Below the pieces are notes generated by a model. The model was not told where the DNA came from. It made no database searches and saw nothing but the letters and a program-made list of their open reading frames with translations. DNA of 64,000 nucleotides from Guopingia tenuis (GTDB lineage Bacteria; Bacillota; Clostridia; Christensenellales; Christensenellaceae), in NCBI RefSeq assembly GCF_014384805.1, contig NZ_JACRSS010000006.1, forward strand, positions 71,701 through 135,700, written 5' to 3'. How positions within the stretch are numbered: position 1 is the first letter of the stretch; each line of letters begins with the position of its first letter. A program made the translations under genes and the position numbers. Shown here piece after piece: positions 24,899 to 33,854 of this stretch.

Positions 24899-26203
24899 AT
24901 GAAGGAGAAATTTGTGATCCGTGGGGGCAAGGCACTTCGGGGGAGCGTGAGCGTCGGCGGGGCGAAAAACGCCGCCGTGGCCATTCTGCCCGCGACGATT
25001 CTTGCGGAAGATGTCTGCACGATTGAAAATCTGCCCCGGATTGACGATGTACTCATTCTTTTAAATATATTGCAGCAGATGGGGGCCAAGGTGAGTCTTG
25101 ACGAAGAGGGCACGGCCACCATCGACACCACCGGCGTCCGGCGGACGGACGGCAAAATCAACCTAGCCAAACGGCTGCGGGCTTCCTATTATTTTGTGGG
25201 GGCGCTTTTGGGGCGCTTTTCGGATGCGGCGATCTATCTGCCCGGGGGCTGCGCCATCGGGCGGCGGCCCATCGACCTGCATATCAAAGGGCTTTCGGCG
25301 CTGGGCGCCAACGTCCATATTGAAAACGGGCTTCTCATGGCCAAGGCGGAGGAGCTGGTGGGTAAAGACGTCTATTTAGACCAGGTTTCCGTGGGGGCGA
25401 CCATCAACATCATGCTGGCAGCGGCCAAAGCCCAGGGAACGACAACGATTGTAAACGCGGCCAAGGAACCGCATGTGGTGGACGTGGCCAACTTTTTAAA
25501 CTGCATGGGCGCCAAGGTCAAGGGCGCAGGGACGGACATCATCAAGGTGCGGGGCGTGGAAAAGCTCCACGGCTGCTCCTATAGCGTGATTCCCGACCAG
25601 ATCGAGGCGGGAACGCTGATGATCGCCGCCGCGGCGACCCGGGGCGATGTCACCGTGCAGAATGTGATCCCCACCCATATGGACGCGCTCACGGCCAAGC
25701 TCCTGGAGATGGGCGTGGAGGTGGAAGAGGGGGATGATTCCCTGCGGGTGCGCTGCACAAAGCGGCCCCGGCGGGTGAGCATCAAAACGCTGCCCTATCC
25801 CGGGTTCCCCACGGATCTGCAGCAGCCGGCCACCGTGCTTTTGAGCACGGCGGAGGGCACCAGCGTGATCGTGGAGAATATTTTTGAATCCCGGTTCAAG
25901 CATATCGATGAGATCCGCCGCATGGGCGCAAATGTCACCATTGACGACCGGGTGGCTGTGGTGGAAGGCGTGGAAAAACTGACGGGCGCGCCGGTGCGGG
26001 CCAGCGACCTCCGGGCGGGGGCGGCCCTTATCGTGGCCGGACTCATGGCCGACGGCGTGACCGAGATCACCAACATCAAATATATTGACCGGGGCTATGA
26101 CCATATTGAAAAGAAGCTCATCGCCCTGGGGGCGGATATCTCCCGCGTGCCGGACGAGGAGCCGGAGGACGACGAGGAACTGCATTTCGATTTTTCCAAA
26201 TAA
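24899..26203 (+). CDS. murA: UDP-N-acetylglucosamine 1-carboxyvinyltransferase
   Basis: At 434 residues the protein is a full-length MurA, which transfers enolpyruvate from PEP to UDP-GlcNAc in the first committed step of peptidoglycan synthesis. Visible motifs are GGAKNAAVAILPA near the N-terminus and YLPGGCAIGRRPIDLH with the catalytic Cys118. Because Cys is kept rather than Asp, the enzyme should be sensitive to fosfomycin. Also present are RASYYFVGALL, PHVVDVANFL and GFPTDLQQP. The C-terminus has an unusual acidic extension (PDEEPEDDEELHFDFSK). It may share a transcript with the phosphoribosyltransferase 42 bases on. Confidence 0.96.
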   Translation: MKEKFVIRGGKALRGSVSVGGAKNAAVAILPATILAEDVCTIENLPRIDDVLILLNILQQMGAKVSLDEEGTATIDTTGVRRTDGKINLAKRLRASYYFVGALLGRFSDAAIYLPGGCAIGRRPIDLHIKGLSALGANVHIENGLLMAKAEELVGKDVYLDQVSVGATINIMLAAAKAQGTTTIVNAAKEPHVVDVANFLNCMGAKVKGAGTDIIKVRGVEKLHGCSYSVIPDQIEAGTLMIAAAATRGDVTVQNVIPTHMDALTAKLLEMGVEVEEGDDSLRVRCTKRPRRVSIKTLPYPGFPTDLQQPATVLLSTAEGTSVIVENIFESRFKHIDEIRRMGANVTIDDRVAVVEGVEKLTGAPVRASDLRAGAALIVAGLMADGVTEITNIKYIDRGYDHIEKKLIALGADISRVPDEEPEDDEELHFDFSK

Positions 26204-26245
26204 AGGGCCGCGGCGTAAAGCCGGGCCGGAGGGGACGGAGGAAAC

Positions 26246-26806
26246 ATGGAACTGACGTATAAACTCAAGGTAGCTGGTGTGGAGCGGGATCTGCCCGTAT
26301 GTAAGCTCAACGACGACTTAAGCATTGCGGCGTTTGTCATCTTCGGGGATGTGGAGCTGACGGTGGCCTGCGCCCGGGAGCTGATCAAGATCATGCCCGA
26401 GCATGATATTATGATTACGGCCGAGGCCAAAGGGATTCCGTTGGTGCATGAAATGGCCCGGCAGAGCGGAGAAAACCATTATCTCATCGCCCGCAAGGCC
26501 GTGAAGGTCTATATGCCAAAGCCCTTTGGCATTGAGGTGCATTCCATCACCACGGCCAAGAAGCAGCAGCTTTTTATCGACCAGAACGATGTGGATGCCA
26601 TGAAGGGAAAGCGCGTCCTGATTATTGACGACGTTATCAGCACGGGGGAATCGCTCCGGGCGGTGGAAAAGCTGGTTCGGGAAGCCGGCGGCGAGGTGGT
26701 GGGCCGGATGGCGATTCTGGCCGAGGGCGACGCTCAGTACCGTAATGACATCACCTATCTGGAGCACTTGCCGCTTTTGAACAGCGACGGAACGCCCAAA
26801 AAATAG
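26246..26806 (+). CDS. Type I phosphoribosyltransferase (adenine PRTase-like)
   Basis: The 186-residue protein has the PRPP-binding signature VLIIDDVISTGES at about residues 128-140 and an upstream hood region with EAKGIPLVHEMARQSG. The general layout matches adenine phosphoribosyltransferases (purine salvage, base + PRPP to nucleotide). It deviates enough (KAVKVYMPKPF, HSITTAKKQQLFID) that another purine-like substrate is possible, so no symbol is given. ATG 26246 has GGAGG upstream. It follows murA closely and ends at a strong terminator. Confidence 0.82.
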   Translation: MELTYKLKVAGVERDLPVCKLNDDLSIAAFVIFGDVELTVACARELIKIMPEHDIMITAEAKGIPLVHEMARQSGENHYLIARKAVKVYMPKPFGIEVHSITTAKKQQLFIDQNDVDAMKGKRVLIIDDVISTGESLRAVEKLVREAGGEVVGRMAILAEGDAQYRNDITYLEHLPLLNSDGTPKK

Positions 26807-26830
26807 GACGGCAGTTTTTCGGTCAATGTG

Positions 26831-26865
26831 AAAAACGGCAGAGGAAAAAGGCCTCTGCCGTTTTT
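26831..26865 (+). terminator. Intrinsic terminator after the PRTase gene
   Basis: A long stem AAAAACGGCAGAGG/CCTCTGCCGTTTTT (26831-26844 and 26852-26865) includes its own T run. Confidence 0.9.
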
Positions 26866-27364
26866 ATTTGGCTGAAGAAAAATCTAAGAGGAAGAAAAAG
26901 CTAAAAAATCAATGGATTTATCTTGTCGGGCGGAAGAAACGAAAGGAAAAACCGAGAGACTTTATGAAAGACAGGAGACTGGCCGCGGTGATGCTGCCCA
27001 TGGCCCCGGGGGTCGGGGGGCTTGGCAGTAAAAAGCGCGGCAGATGGGCGATTTTGCTTTGCTACGACGGTTTTAACAGGAATGCCAAACCTATTACCTA
27101 TCGCTCCACTCTTCCGCTCTGGGCGGCCACTGGGCTATGAGAATAAAAGCGGCGAATGGATGATAATGAACCATCTTCCGAAAGGATTGTGATTCGGCAA
27201 GGCCAATTATGGCAGATTGTCTGCCGGAAAAGCGGATGGAAACCAGCGAGAATATTATTGCAAAACGGGAGAGGAACAGCGAGGGCGCAATTACCTGCGC
27301 GGCAGACGGCACGGAAGCCGGCGAAAAGGCCGGGCCCAAGGATCAGGAGGGCTGAGATAAATAG
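26866..27364. other. Non-coding stretch, nothing recognised
   Basis: A 90-codon open frame starts at 26868 but begins inside the terminator's trailing bases and has no ribosome binding site. I see no RNA or repeat here with confidence. Confidence 0.5.
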
Positions 27365-27399
27365 AAAAGCGCCATGCTTATAAAAAACATGGCGCTTTT
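27365..27399 (-). terminator. Terminator of the second degV gene
   Basis: A 12-bp perfect stem AAAAGCGCCATG/CATGGCGCTTTT lies 31 bases after the minus-strand stop. It could work in both directions. Confidence 0.85.
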
Positions 27400-27429
27400 T
27401 ATCGCGTCGCGCTTCACGCTGCCGCGAGC

Positions 27430-28299
27430 CTAGAAACGCTGCTTGCCGTAATAGAACAGGGCCAGTGTACCCGGGCCGGAATGGCTGCCGATAACCGGGC
27501 CGACATAGTTGATGAGAACGCTGTCGATGGCGAATTCATCTTTGATGAGGCCCGCCAGGAATTCCGCATCCTTTAAACAGTCGCCATGGCTGATGAACAC
27601 CCGCTGTCCTTCGGGATGGAGGATATCCTCCTTCATCTTTTCAAACATGCCGGTGATGGCCTTTCTGCGGCCGCGAACCTTGAAATGGGGAATCAGCCGG
27701 CCCTGGTCGTCCACATCCATGATGGGCTTGATTTTCAGCATGGTTCCCAAAAAGGCGGAAACGCCGGAAACCCGCCCGCCCCGCTTGAGGAAGTTCAAAT
27801 CGTCTACGGTGAACCAGTGGATGATATGGAGCTTGTTTTCCTCCACCCATCCGGCGGCTTCGTCGATGGATTTGCCCTCTTCCTTCATGCGCACGGCATA
27901 ATCCACCAGCAGGCCGAGACCCAGGGAAGCGCAGAGGGAATCGACCACGATAATCTTATTTTCATAGAGGGGATTGAGCTTTTCGGCCACGGTCCGCGCA
28001 TTTTGCAGGCTGCCGCTGAGGGCCGAGGAAAACTCGATATGCAGGATATCCCGCCCGGATTCCAGGATCTCCCGGAAAGCCTTTTCAAAGGCATCCGCAT
28101 TGATGAGCGAAGTTCGGGACATTTCGCCGTTGCGCAGCCGGTTATAAAAAACCGGAGCGGGCATGGAATTTCCAAAATTATCTTCATACTGTTCGTCGCT
28201 GATGATAAAGGAGAAGGGGAGACACAGGATGCCGTGTTCTTTAATATAGCTTTCGGGCAGATCGGTGGTGGAGCTGGTGGAGATGATATAATCGCTCAT
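27430..28299 (-). CDS. DegV family fatty-acid-binding protein (second copy)
   Basis: The 289-residue protein starts YIISTSSTTDLP, continues RTSLINADAFEKAF, FSSALSGS, HWFTVDDLNFLKRGGRVSG and ends GPVIGSHSGPGTLALFYYG. It is clearly a paralogue of the protein at 3850, with many shared blocks but different pocket residues, so the two may present different fatty acids to a FakA kinase. It is transcribed alone on the minus strand with AGGAGGAACC before its ATG. It stands divergent to the aminotransferase gene. Confidence 0.93.
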   Translation of the reverse strand: MSDYIISTSSTTDLPESYIKEHGILCLPFSFIISDEQYEDNFGNSMPAPVFYNRLRNGEMSRTSLINADAFEKAFREILESGRDILHIEFSSALSGSLQNARTVAEKLNPLYENKIIVVDSLCASLGLGLLVDYAVRMKEEGKSIDEAAGWVEENKLHIIHWFTVDDLNFLKRGGRVSGVSAFLGTMLKIKPIMDVDDQGRLIPHFKVRGRRKAITGMFEKMKEDILHPEGQRVFISHGDCLKDAEFLAGLIKDEFAIDSVLINYVGPVIGSHSGPGTLALFYYGKQRF

Positions 28300-28536
28300 G
28301 GTTGGTTCCTCCTCTTAGCATTGTCATTTGATTTTATTGTACCGGGAAGCGGGAAGAAGCGCAACACCAAAAAAAAGCGAAATGCAAGGAAAAAGCGCGG
28401 TTTTCCTGCAAGGGATAGGATTCTGCAAAATGAAAAATTTGATTTACGAAAAACCATCGAAAGAAACATTCGAGAACAAAACCGCATATATAAAGAGAAA
28501 AATGCAATTTTTGATTTAAAATTCTTCATTTACATC

Positions 28537-28565
28537 TTGTATTTTGCGGGCGGATGGTTTATGAT
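28537..28565 (+). promoter_or_regulatory. Sigma-A promoter of the aminotransferase gene
   Basis: TTGTAT (28537-28542), 17 bases, TATGAT (28560-28565), 37 bases before the start codon. Confidence 0.7.
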
Positions 28566-28601
28566 AGTATACAGGAATTAAAACTTTGGGAGGAGCAAAG
28601 C

Positions 28602-29795
28602 ATGCAAATTTCAAAAAAGGCGCTGGGCATTTCGCCATCGCTGACATTGGGAATCGATGCATTATCCAAGGAGATGAAACAGGCGGGCAAGGATGTCGTC
28701 GGTTTCGGCGCGGGCGAACCCGATTTTGACACGCCGGCGTATATCAAGGAAGCGGCCGTTGCGGCCATCGGTGAGGGAAAGACAAAATACACCCCGGCTT
28801 CGGGCATTTTGGAGCTGAAGCAGGCGGTTTGCGACCGGTATAAAAATAAATTCGGGCTGGAATACGCCCCCGCTCAGGTGGTGGTTTCCAGCGGCGCCAA
28901 GCATTCGCTGTTCAATACCTTTGCGGCGATTTTGAATCCCGGGGATGAAGTCATCATCATCACGCCGTATTGGCTCACCTATCCGGAGCTCGTCAAAATG
29001 GCAGACGGCGTCCCGGTCTTTGTGGAGGCCCGGGAGGAAGACGGCTTTGCGCCCTGCAGCGCGGATATTGAGGCGGCGGTTACGAAAAAGACACGGGCGA
29101 TCATCGTAAACAGCCCATCCAATCCCTGCGGCTGCGTCTATTCCGAAAAATGTCTGAGAGAGATCGCCCGGCTGGCGGAAAAGCACGATCTGTATATCGT
29201 TGCGGATGAAATTTATGATGAATTGATCTATACGGGAAAAGCCATGAGCATCGCCATGATGAGCGATGACGCCAAGGCGCGGACGATTATTGTCAACGGC
29301 ATGAGCAAGGCCTATGCCATGACCGGCTGGCGGATCGGGTACACCATCGCCCCGGCGGAGGTGGCCAAGGTGATGGGAAGCTATCAGAGCCATTCCACTT
29401 CCAATCCCTGCTCGATTGCCCAGTATGCCAGCGTTGCCGCCCTTACCGGGCCGCAGGAGGATAAGGCGCGGATGGTGGAGGTGTTTGCCTCCCGCAGCAG
29501 GCTGATGGCCGGGCTGATCAACGCCGTGCCGGGCATGTCCTGCCGGGAGCCGGAAGGCGCATTCTATATTTTCGCCAGCATCCGCGGCCTTATCGGCAAG
29601 AAATACCGCGGCGAGGTCATCACGGGTTCGGTGAAATTTGCCGAGCTTCTGCTGGAAAACGAGCTGACTGCCGTCGTGCCGGGCATAGCCTTCGGTGCGG
29701 ACGATTATATCCGCCTGTCGTATGCAACCTCGGAGGAAAACATCAAAAAGGGCCTTGCACGGATTGAAAAATTCTGCAGAGAAGTGGAGGATTGA
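28602..29795 (+). CDS. PLP-dependent aminotransferase, class I (aspartate type)
   Basis: The 397-residue fold-type I aminotransferase contains VGFGAGEPDFDTP, YTPASGILELKQAV, VNSPSNPCGCVY, YIVADEIYDELIY and the PLP-lysine segment NGMSKAYAMTGWRIGY. The set is typical of the aspartate/prephenate aminotransferase subgroup in Firmicutes. The start ATG 28602 has GGGAGGAG upstream. The next gene, 45 bases on, encodes a citrate/isopropylmalate-synthase-like enzyme that would make citrate for 2-oxoglutarate and glutamate supply, so a role in aspartate or glutamate metabolism is likely. It is also a candidate for the missing histidinol-phosphate aminotransferase. Confidence 0.9.
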   Translation: MQISKKALGISPSLTLGIDALSKEMKQAGKDVVGFGAGEPDFDTPAYIKEAAVAAIGEGKTKYTPASGILELKQAVCDRYKNKFGLEYAPAQVVVSSGAKHSLFNTFAAILNPGDEVIIITPYWLTYPELVKMADGVPVFVEAREEDGFAPCSADIEAAVTKKTRAIIVNSPSNPCGCVYSEKCLREIARLAEKHDLYIVADEIYDELIYTGKAMSIAMMSDDAKARTIIVNGMSKAYAMTGWRIGYTIAPAEVAKVMGSYQSHSTSNPCSIAQYASVAALTGPQEDKARMVEVFASRSRLMAGLINAVPGMSCREPEGAFYIFASIRGLIGKKYRGEVITGSVKFAELLLENELTAVVPGIAFGADDYIRLSYATSEENIKKGLARIEKFCREVED

Positions 29796-29840
29796 TGCCC
29801 CGGCAAGGGAGGAAACCAGGAGAAAAGGAGGAGTTTCATT

Positions 29841-31247
29841 TTGGAAAAGCAATATAAGCGCACGAATCTATTGCAGGAAAAGGACTATAACTACCGGCTG
29901 CAGGACGTTCCGGAGCCGGTGCTCTATCGGGATATGTTTTCCTATGACGACGTACCGAAAGTGCGGTTCAACCATCGGGTGGTTCCCATGCACTTCCCGG
30001 ATGAAATCTGGATCACCGACACCACCTTCCGCGACGGGCAGCAGGCCCGGGCCCCCTTTGCGGCGCAGCAGATTGTGGATCTCTATAAGCTGATGCATAA
30101 ACTGGGCGGCCCCAACGGGATCATCCGCCAAAGCGAGTTCTTCGTCTATACGAAAAAAGACCAGGAGGCGCTGGAACGCTGCCGTGACCTGGGGTATCAA
30201 TATCCGGAGATCACCACCTGGATCCGGGCCAACAAAAAGGACTTTGAGATGGTCAAGAGCATCGGGATCGAGGAAACGGGAATTCTCGTGAGCTGCTCGG
30301 ACTATCACATCTTCAATAAAATGGGATTAAACCGCCGCCAGGCGATGGATAAATACCTGGGGATTGTCAAGGACGCCCTGTCCTTTGGCATCAAGCCCCG
30401 CTGCCACTTTGAGGATATCACCCGGGCTGATTTTTATGGCTTTGTCGTTCCCTTTGCCAGCGAGCTGATGAAGCTCCGGGAGGAATCGGGAATCCCCATC
30501 AAAATCCGCATGTGCGATACGCTGGGATACGGCGTTTCCTATCCGGGCGCATCCCTGCCCCGGAGCGTTCCGGGCATCGTCTATGGCCTGCGGTTCTATT
30601 CCGGCGTTCCCAGCGAGCTTCTGGAATGGCACGGACATAACGATTTCTATAAGGTGGAGGACAACGCCGCGACTGCCTGGCTCTATGGCGCCTCCAGCGT
30701 CAACTGCTCGCTTCTGGGCATCGGGGAGCGGACGGGCAACTGCCCGCTGGAAGCCATGGCTATTGAATACTGCCAGCTGAAGGGCCGCACGGACGGCATG
30801 GATCTGAAAGTTATCACCGAGATCGCGGAGTATTTTGAAAACGAGCTGGACTATGCCATCCCCGAGCGGACGCCGTTTGTGGGCCGGAATTTCAATTCCA
30901 CCCGGGCGGGCATCCATGCCGACGGGCTCTTGAAGGATGAGGAGATCTATAATATTTTCAACACGGATAAGATTCTCGGCCGGCCGGCGGGCGTCATGAT
31001 CGGGGCCCATTCGGGCGCGGCGGGCATTGCCCACTGGATCAATTCCCATTTCAAGCTGAAGGGCATGGAGATCGAGAAGAAATCCGAGCTGGTGGAGAAG
31101 ATCAAAGCAGTGATCGATCAGGATTTTGCCGAAGGGCGGACGACGACCTATTCGGACAGCGAGCTGGAAAACATCATCAAGGATATCGATTCCGACGCCT
31201 ACCTGGCCCTGATTCACCACCGCAAGCAGGTTATCAGCAAAAAATAA
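29841..31247 (+). CDS. DRE-TIM synthase family protein, probable Re-citrate synthase
   Basis: The 468-residue protein belongs to the isopropylmalate/homocitrate synthase (DRE-TIM metallolyase) superfamily. WITDTTFRDGQQARAPF carries the signature Arg-Asp pair, CHFEDITRADF the metal/substrate loop, and LEWHGHNDFYKVEDNA the HxHND metal ligands. It has no regulatory C-terminal LeuA dimer domain. The N-terminal extension (TNLLQEKDYNY) and length fit the group that includes the Re-citrate synthase of Clostridium kluyveri, which joins acetyl-CoA and oxaloacetate. A homocitrate or isopropylmalate synthase is the alternative. The start is TTG 29841 with AAAGGAGGAG. Confidence 0.78.
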   Translation: MEKQYKRTNLLQEKDYNYRLQDVPEPVLYRDMFSYDDVPKVRFNHRVVPMHFPDEIWITDTTFRDGQQARAPFAAQQIVDLYKLMHKLGGPNGIIRQSEFFVYTKKDQEALERCRDLGYQYPEITTWIRANKKDFEMVKSIGIEETGILVSCSDYHIFNKMGLNRRQAMDKYLGIVKDALSFGIKPRCHFEDITRADFYGFVVPFASELMKLREESGIPIKIRMCDTLGYGVSYPGASLPRSVPGIVYGLRFYSGVPSELLEWHGHNDFYKVEDNAATAWLYGASSVNCSLLGIGERTGNCPLEAMAIEYCQLKGRTDGMDLKVITEIAEYFENELDYAIPERTPFVGRNFNSTRAGIHADGLLKDEEIYNIFNTDKILGRPAGVMIGAHSGAAGIAHWINSHFKLKGMEIEKKSELVEKIKAVIDQDFAEGRTTTYSDSELENIIKDIDSDAYLALIHHRKQVISKK

Positions 31248-31261
31248 GAGAGAGAATAAAG

Positions 31262-31284
31262 GGCGGGAGGCATCCCGCCTTTTT
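31262..31284 (+). terminator. Intrinsic terminator after the citrate-synthase-like gene
   Basis: GGCGGGA (31262-31268) pairs with TCCCGCC (31273-31279), followed by five T. Confidence 0.88.
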
Positions 31285-31294
31285 CGTATGTGAA

Positions 31295-31324
31295 TTGACC
31301 AGGGGACCGGGAACGTGTTATAAT
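31295..31324 (+). promoter_or_regulatory. Sigma-A promoter of the Lrp operon
   Basis: TTGACC (31295-31300), 18 bases, TATAAT (31319-31324), 38 bases before the lrp-like start. Confidence 0.82.
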
Positions 31325-31362
31325 GGCCCCATTGATAACACTTGAGAAAGGAAAGGGAAAAG

Positions 31363-31854
31363 ATGGAGATTCGCAAGGAAATTCTGGATATTCTGACCAA
31401 GGATGCAAAGATTGCCAATAGACATATCGCCGCCATGCTGGGCATTGAGGAGGCAAAAGTGGCGGAAGAGATCAAGGCCATGGAGGATGAAGGAATCATC
31501 CTGCGCTACAGCGCGGTTTTGAACACCGAGGTGATGGGCGATCTGGCCCCGGCGGAGGCGTTCATTGAGTTAAAGGTATCCCCGGAGCGGGATTTTGGAT
31601 ATAACGATATCGCCCGCCGGGTCTATAAGTTCCCCGAGGTTACGGCTGTATACCTGAATTCCGGCCGGTGCGACCTGATTGTGAAGGTGGAGGCCAAGAC
31701 CATGAAGGCCATTTCCCAGTTTGTTTGGGAAAAGCTCTCGGTTCTGGAGGGCGTCACCAGCACGGAAACGCTGTTTATCATGCGCAAATATAAGGAAAAC
31801 GGGGAAATCCTTGTGGAGGATGAAAAAGAAGAAAGGCTGGTGGTCACGCCGTGA
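31363..31854 (+). CDS. Lrp/AsnC family transcriptional regulator
   Basis: The 163-residue protein has an N-terminal winged helix-turn-helix (EILDILTKDAKIANRHIAAMLGIEEAKVAEEIKAMEDEGIILRY) and a RAM effector domain (about 70-150). It likely binds an amino acid and controls its own operon. The start is taken at ATG 31363 with AAAGGG upstream; a TTG at 31342 has no binding site. Its stop overlaps the next gene's GTG start (GTGA), so it is translated together with an aminotransferase, a common pairing in which the regulator senses the amino acid made or consumed by the enzyme. Confidence 0.92.
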   Translation: MEIRKEILDILTKDAKIANRHIAAMLGIEEAKVAEEIKAMEDEGIILRYSAVLNTEVMGDLAPAEAFIELKVSPERDFGYNDIARRVYKFPEVTAVYLNSGRCDLIVKVEAKTMKAISQFVWEKLSVLEGVTSTETLFIMRKYKENGEILVEDEKEERLVVTP

Positions 31855-33017
31855 ATACCGAAAAGCTGCTGGCCCGGCATGTCAAGGAGGTGCCCCCTTC
31901 GGGCATCCGCCGTTTTTTTGACATTGCCAGCGAGATGAAAGATGTGATTTCCATGAGCGTCGGGGAACCGGACTTTATTACCCCCTGGAACATCCGCGAC
32001 GCAGCCATTCATTCCATTGAGGCGGGGCGCACCCACTATACGCCTAACCGCGGCCTAATGGAGCTTCGGCAGCTGGCTGTCGAATATCTGAAGGAGCGGT
32101 TCAACCTGGAATACGACGCCAAAGATACCCTTGTGACGGTGGGGGCCAGCGAGGCGCTGGATCTGGCTTTTCGCGCCATTTTGAATCCCGGGGACGAGGT
32201 TCTCGTTCCTGCGCCCTCCTATGTCTCCTATGAACCGGGAGTGCGGTTTGCCTTGGGGGTTCCCGTGGGTGTGGAAACCTTTGAGGAGGACAACTTCATT
32301 CTCACGCCCGAGAGCATCGAGCGGGCGATTACGCCGCGGACCAAGGCCATCGTCGTCCCCTATCCCAACAACCCCACGGGCGCGATTATGACCCGGGAGG
32401 AGCTGGACGCGATTCTGCCCGTGATTGAAAAGCATGACCTGCTGATTATTGCCGACGAGATCTATGCCGAGCTGACCTATGGGCGGCGGCATGTCTCCAT
32501 CGCCGAGGGACATGAGGACCGGACGCTGCTCATCAACGGTTTTTCCAAGGCGTTTGCCATGACGGGATGGCGGCTGGGCTATGCCTGCGGCCCCAAGCCC
32601 CTCATCGATACCATGACGAAAATCCATCAGTATTCCATGCTCTGCGCCTCCATCATGAGCCAGGAGGCCGGCATTGAAGCGCTCTTGAGTGAACGCAATT
32701 CCGGCTATCAGCAGGTTTCCCATATGGTGACCAGCTATAACCGCCGCCGGGCGCTGGTGGTGGAGGGCTTCCGGGAAATGGGGCTGAGTTGTTTCGAGCC
32801 GCGGGGCGCCTTCTATTGCTTCCCCAATATTTCTTCTACGGGCCTGACTTCGGAGGAGTTCTGCACGCAGCTTCTGCATGAAAAGAAAATTGCCTGCGTG
32901 CCGGGAAGCGCCTTTGGCAAGAGCGGCGAAGGATTCATCCGCTGTTCCTATGCCTCCTCCATGGAAAATATCATCGAGGCCATCAAGCGCATCCGGGAGT
33001 TCATTGAGGGAAGATAA
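31851..33017 (+). CDS. PLP-dependent aminotransferase, class I/II
   Basis: The 388-residue protein shows SMSVGEPDFITPW, THYTPNRGLMELR, VPYPNNPTGAIM, LIIADEIYAELTYG and the PLP-lysine segment NGFSKAFAMTGWRLGY. It belongs to the PatA/aspartate aminotransferase group. GTG 31851 overlaps the stop of the Lrp gene by 4 bases, so the two are coupled. It transfers an amino group between an amino acid and 2-oxoglutarate; aromatic or aspartate substrates are most likely. The HAD phosphatase follows after 6 bases. Confidence 0.92.
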   Translation: MNTEKLLARHVKEVPPSGIRRFFDIASEMKDVISMSVGEPDFITPWNIRDAAIHSIEAGRTHYTPNRGLMELRQLAVEYLKERFNLEYDAKDTLVTVGASEALDLAFRAILNPGDEVLVPAPSYVSYEPGVRFALGVPVGVETFEEDNFILTPESIERAITPRTKAIVVPYPNNPTGAIMTREELDAILPVIEKHDLLIIADEIYAELTYGRRHVSIAEGHEDRTLLINGFSKAFAMTGWRLGYACGPKPLIDTMTKIHQYSMLCASIMSQEAGIEALLSERNSGYQQVSHMVTSYNRRRALVVEGFREMGLSCFEPRGAFYCFPNISSTGLTSEEFCTQLLHEKKIACVPGSAFGKSGEGFIRCSYASSMENIIEAIKRIREFIEGR

Positions 33018-33023
33018 CGGAAG

Positions 33024-33854
33024 ATGAGTATAAAGTTAGTCGTAACAGATTTGGACGGAACGCTTCTGACATCGGATAAAAAGGTTTCGCCCCGGGCTAT
33101 GCGCGCCATTGAAGCCATGCGGGAGAGGGGCGTGCATTTCACCATCGCCACCGGCCGCAACACCGCCTCCGCCGCCGGAATTATCCGGCAGCTCCGGATT
33201 CAGGCGCCGGTGATCGTGGGCAACGGGGCCTTTGTTCACGACCCGGACGGCAAAAAGTTCTATCACAAGGAGCTGATGCCCGAAAAGGACATCCAGACGG
33301 TGATGGACGTGACCCGGGAGATGGACACCAGCTTCTATGCCTTTGATGAAGAACTGATCTACTGTCCCCGGACGAGGGCGACCGAGGAGTCCGTCCGGTG
33401 GTTTGCCATTGCAAAAAATCCCATTCTTCAGAAATCCTTTCGCTGGTTTGATACCTATGAGCAGGTGATGCAGGCTGTCTCCGGGCGGACGGCCAAGCTC
33501 CTGATTATCGAGGGGGATCTCGAGAAGAATGCCCGGGTCCGGGCGGAGGTGGAACGCCGGGTGAAGGTGATGATCGTCAATTCCGAGCCGGAGAAGCTGG
33601 ATATCTCCAATTATGGGGTTTCCAAGGGCCGGGCGATCCGCCAGGTGGCGGAGATCCTGGGGCTGAAAAAGGAGGAAGTGCTGGCGCTGGGCGATGGGGA
33701 AAACGACGCAGAGATGATGGAAAACGCGGGGATCGGCGTGGCCATGAAAAACGCGGTGGACGCCGTCAAAGATGCCGCGGATTTTGTCACCCTGGATAAC
33801 GATGCAGATGGCTTTGCCTATGCCATAGAGAGGTTTGTGCTCCATGAGGAATGA
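33024..33854 (+). CDS. Cof-type HAD hydrolase (phosphatase)
   Basis: The 276-residue protein is a HAD-IIB phosphatase. Motif I is VTDLDGTLLT (nucleophile and acid Asp), motif II is TIATGRN, motif III is Lys in SKGRAIRQ, and motif IV is ALGDGENDAEMM. The cap domain sits between motifs II and III. It probably removes phosphate from sugar phosphates or a phosphorylated cofactor. Its operon with an aminotransferase makes histidinol phosphate a distant possibility, because no histidinol-phosphatase is present in the his operon, but the sequence does not show this. Confidence 0.9.
   Translation: MSIKLVVTDLDGTLLTSDKKVSPRAMRAIEAMRERGVHFTIATGRNTASAAGIIRQLRIQAPVIVGNGAFVHDPDGKKFYHKELMPEKDIQTVMDVTREMDTSFYAFDEELIYCPRTRATEESVRWFAIAKNPILQKSFRWFDTYEQVMQAVSGRTAKLLIIEGDLEKNARVRAEVERRVKVMIVNSEPEKLDISNYGVSKGRAIRQVAEILGLKKEEVLALGDGENDAEMMENAGIGVAMKNAVDAVKDAADFVTLDNDADGFAYAIERFVLHEE

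Noticed and set aside
26868..27140. 90-codon basic open frame after the phosphoribosyltransferase
   Set aside because: It starts inside the terminator's trailing sequence and has no ribosome binding site or family pattern.
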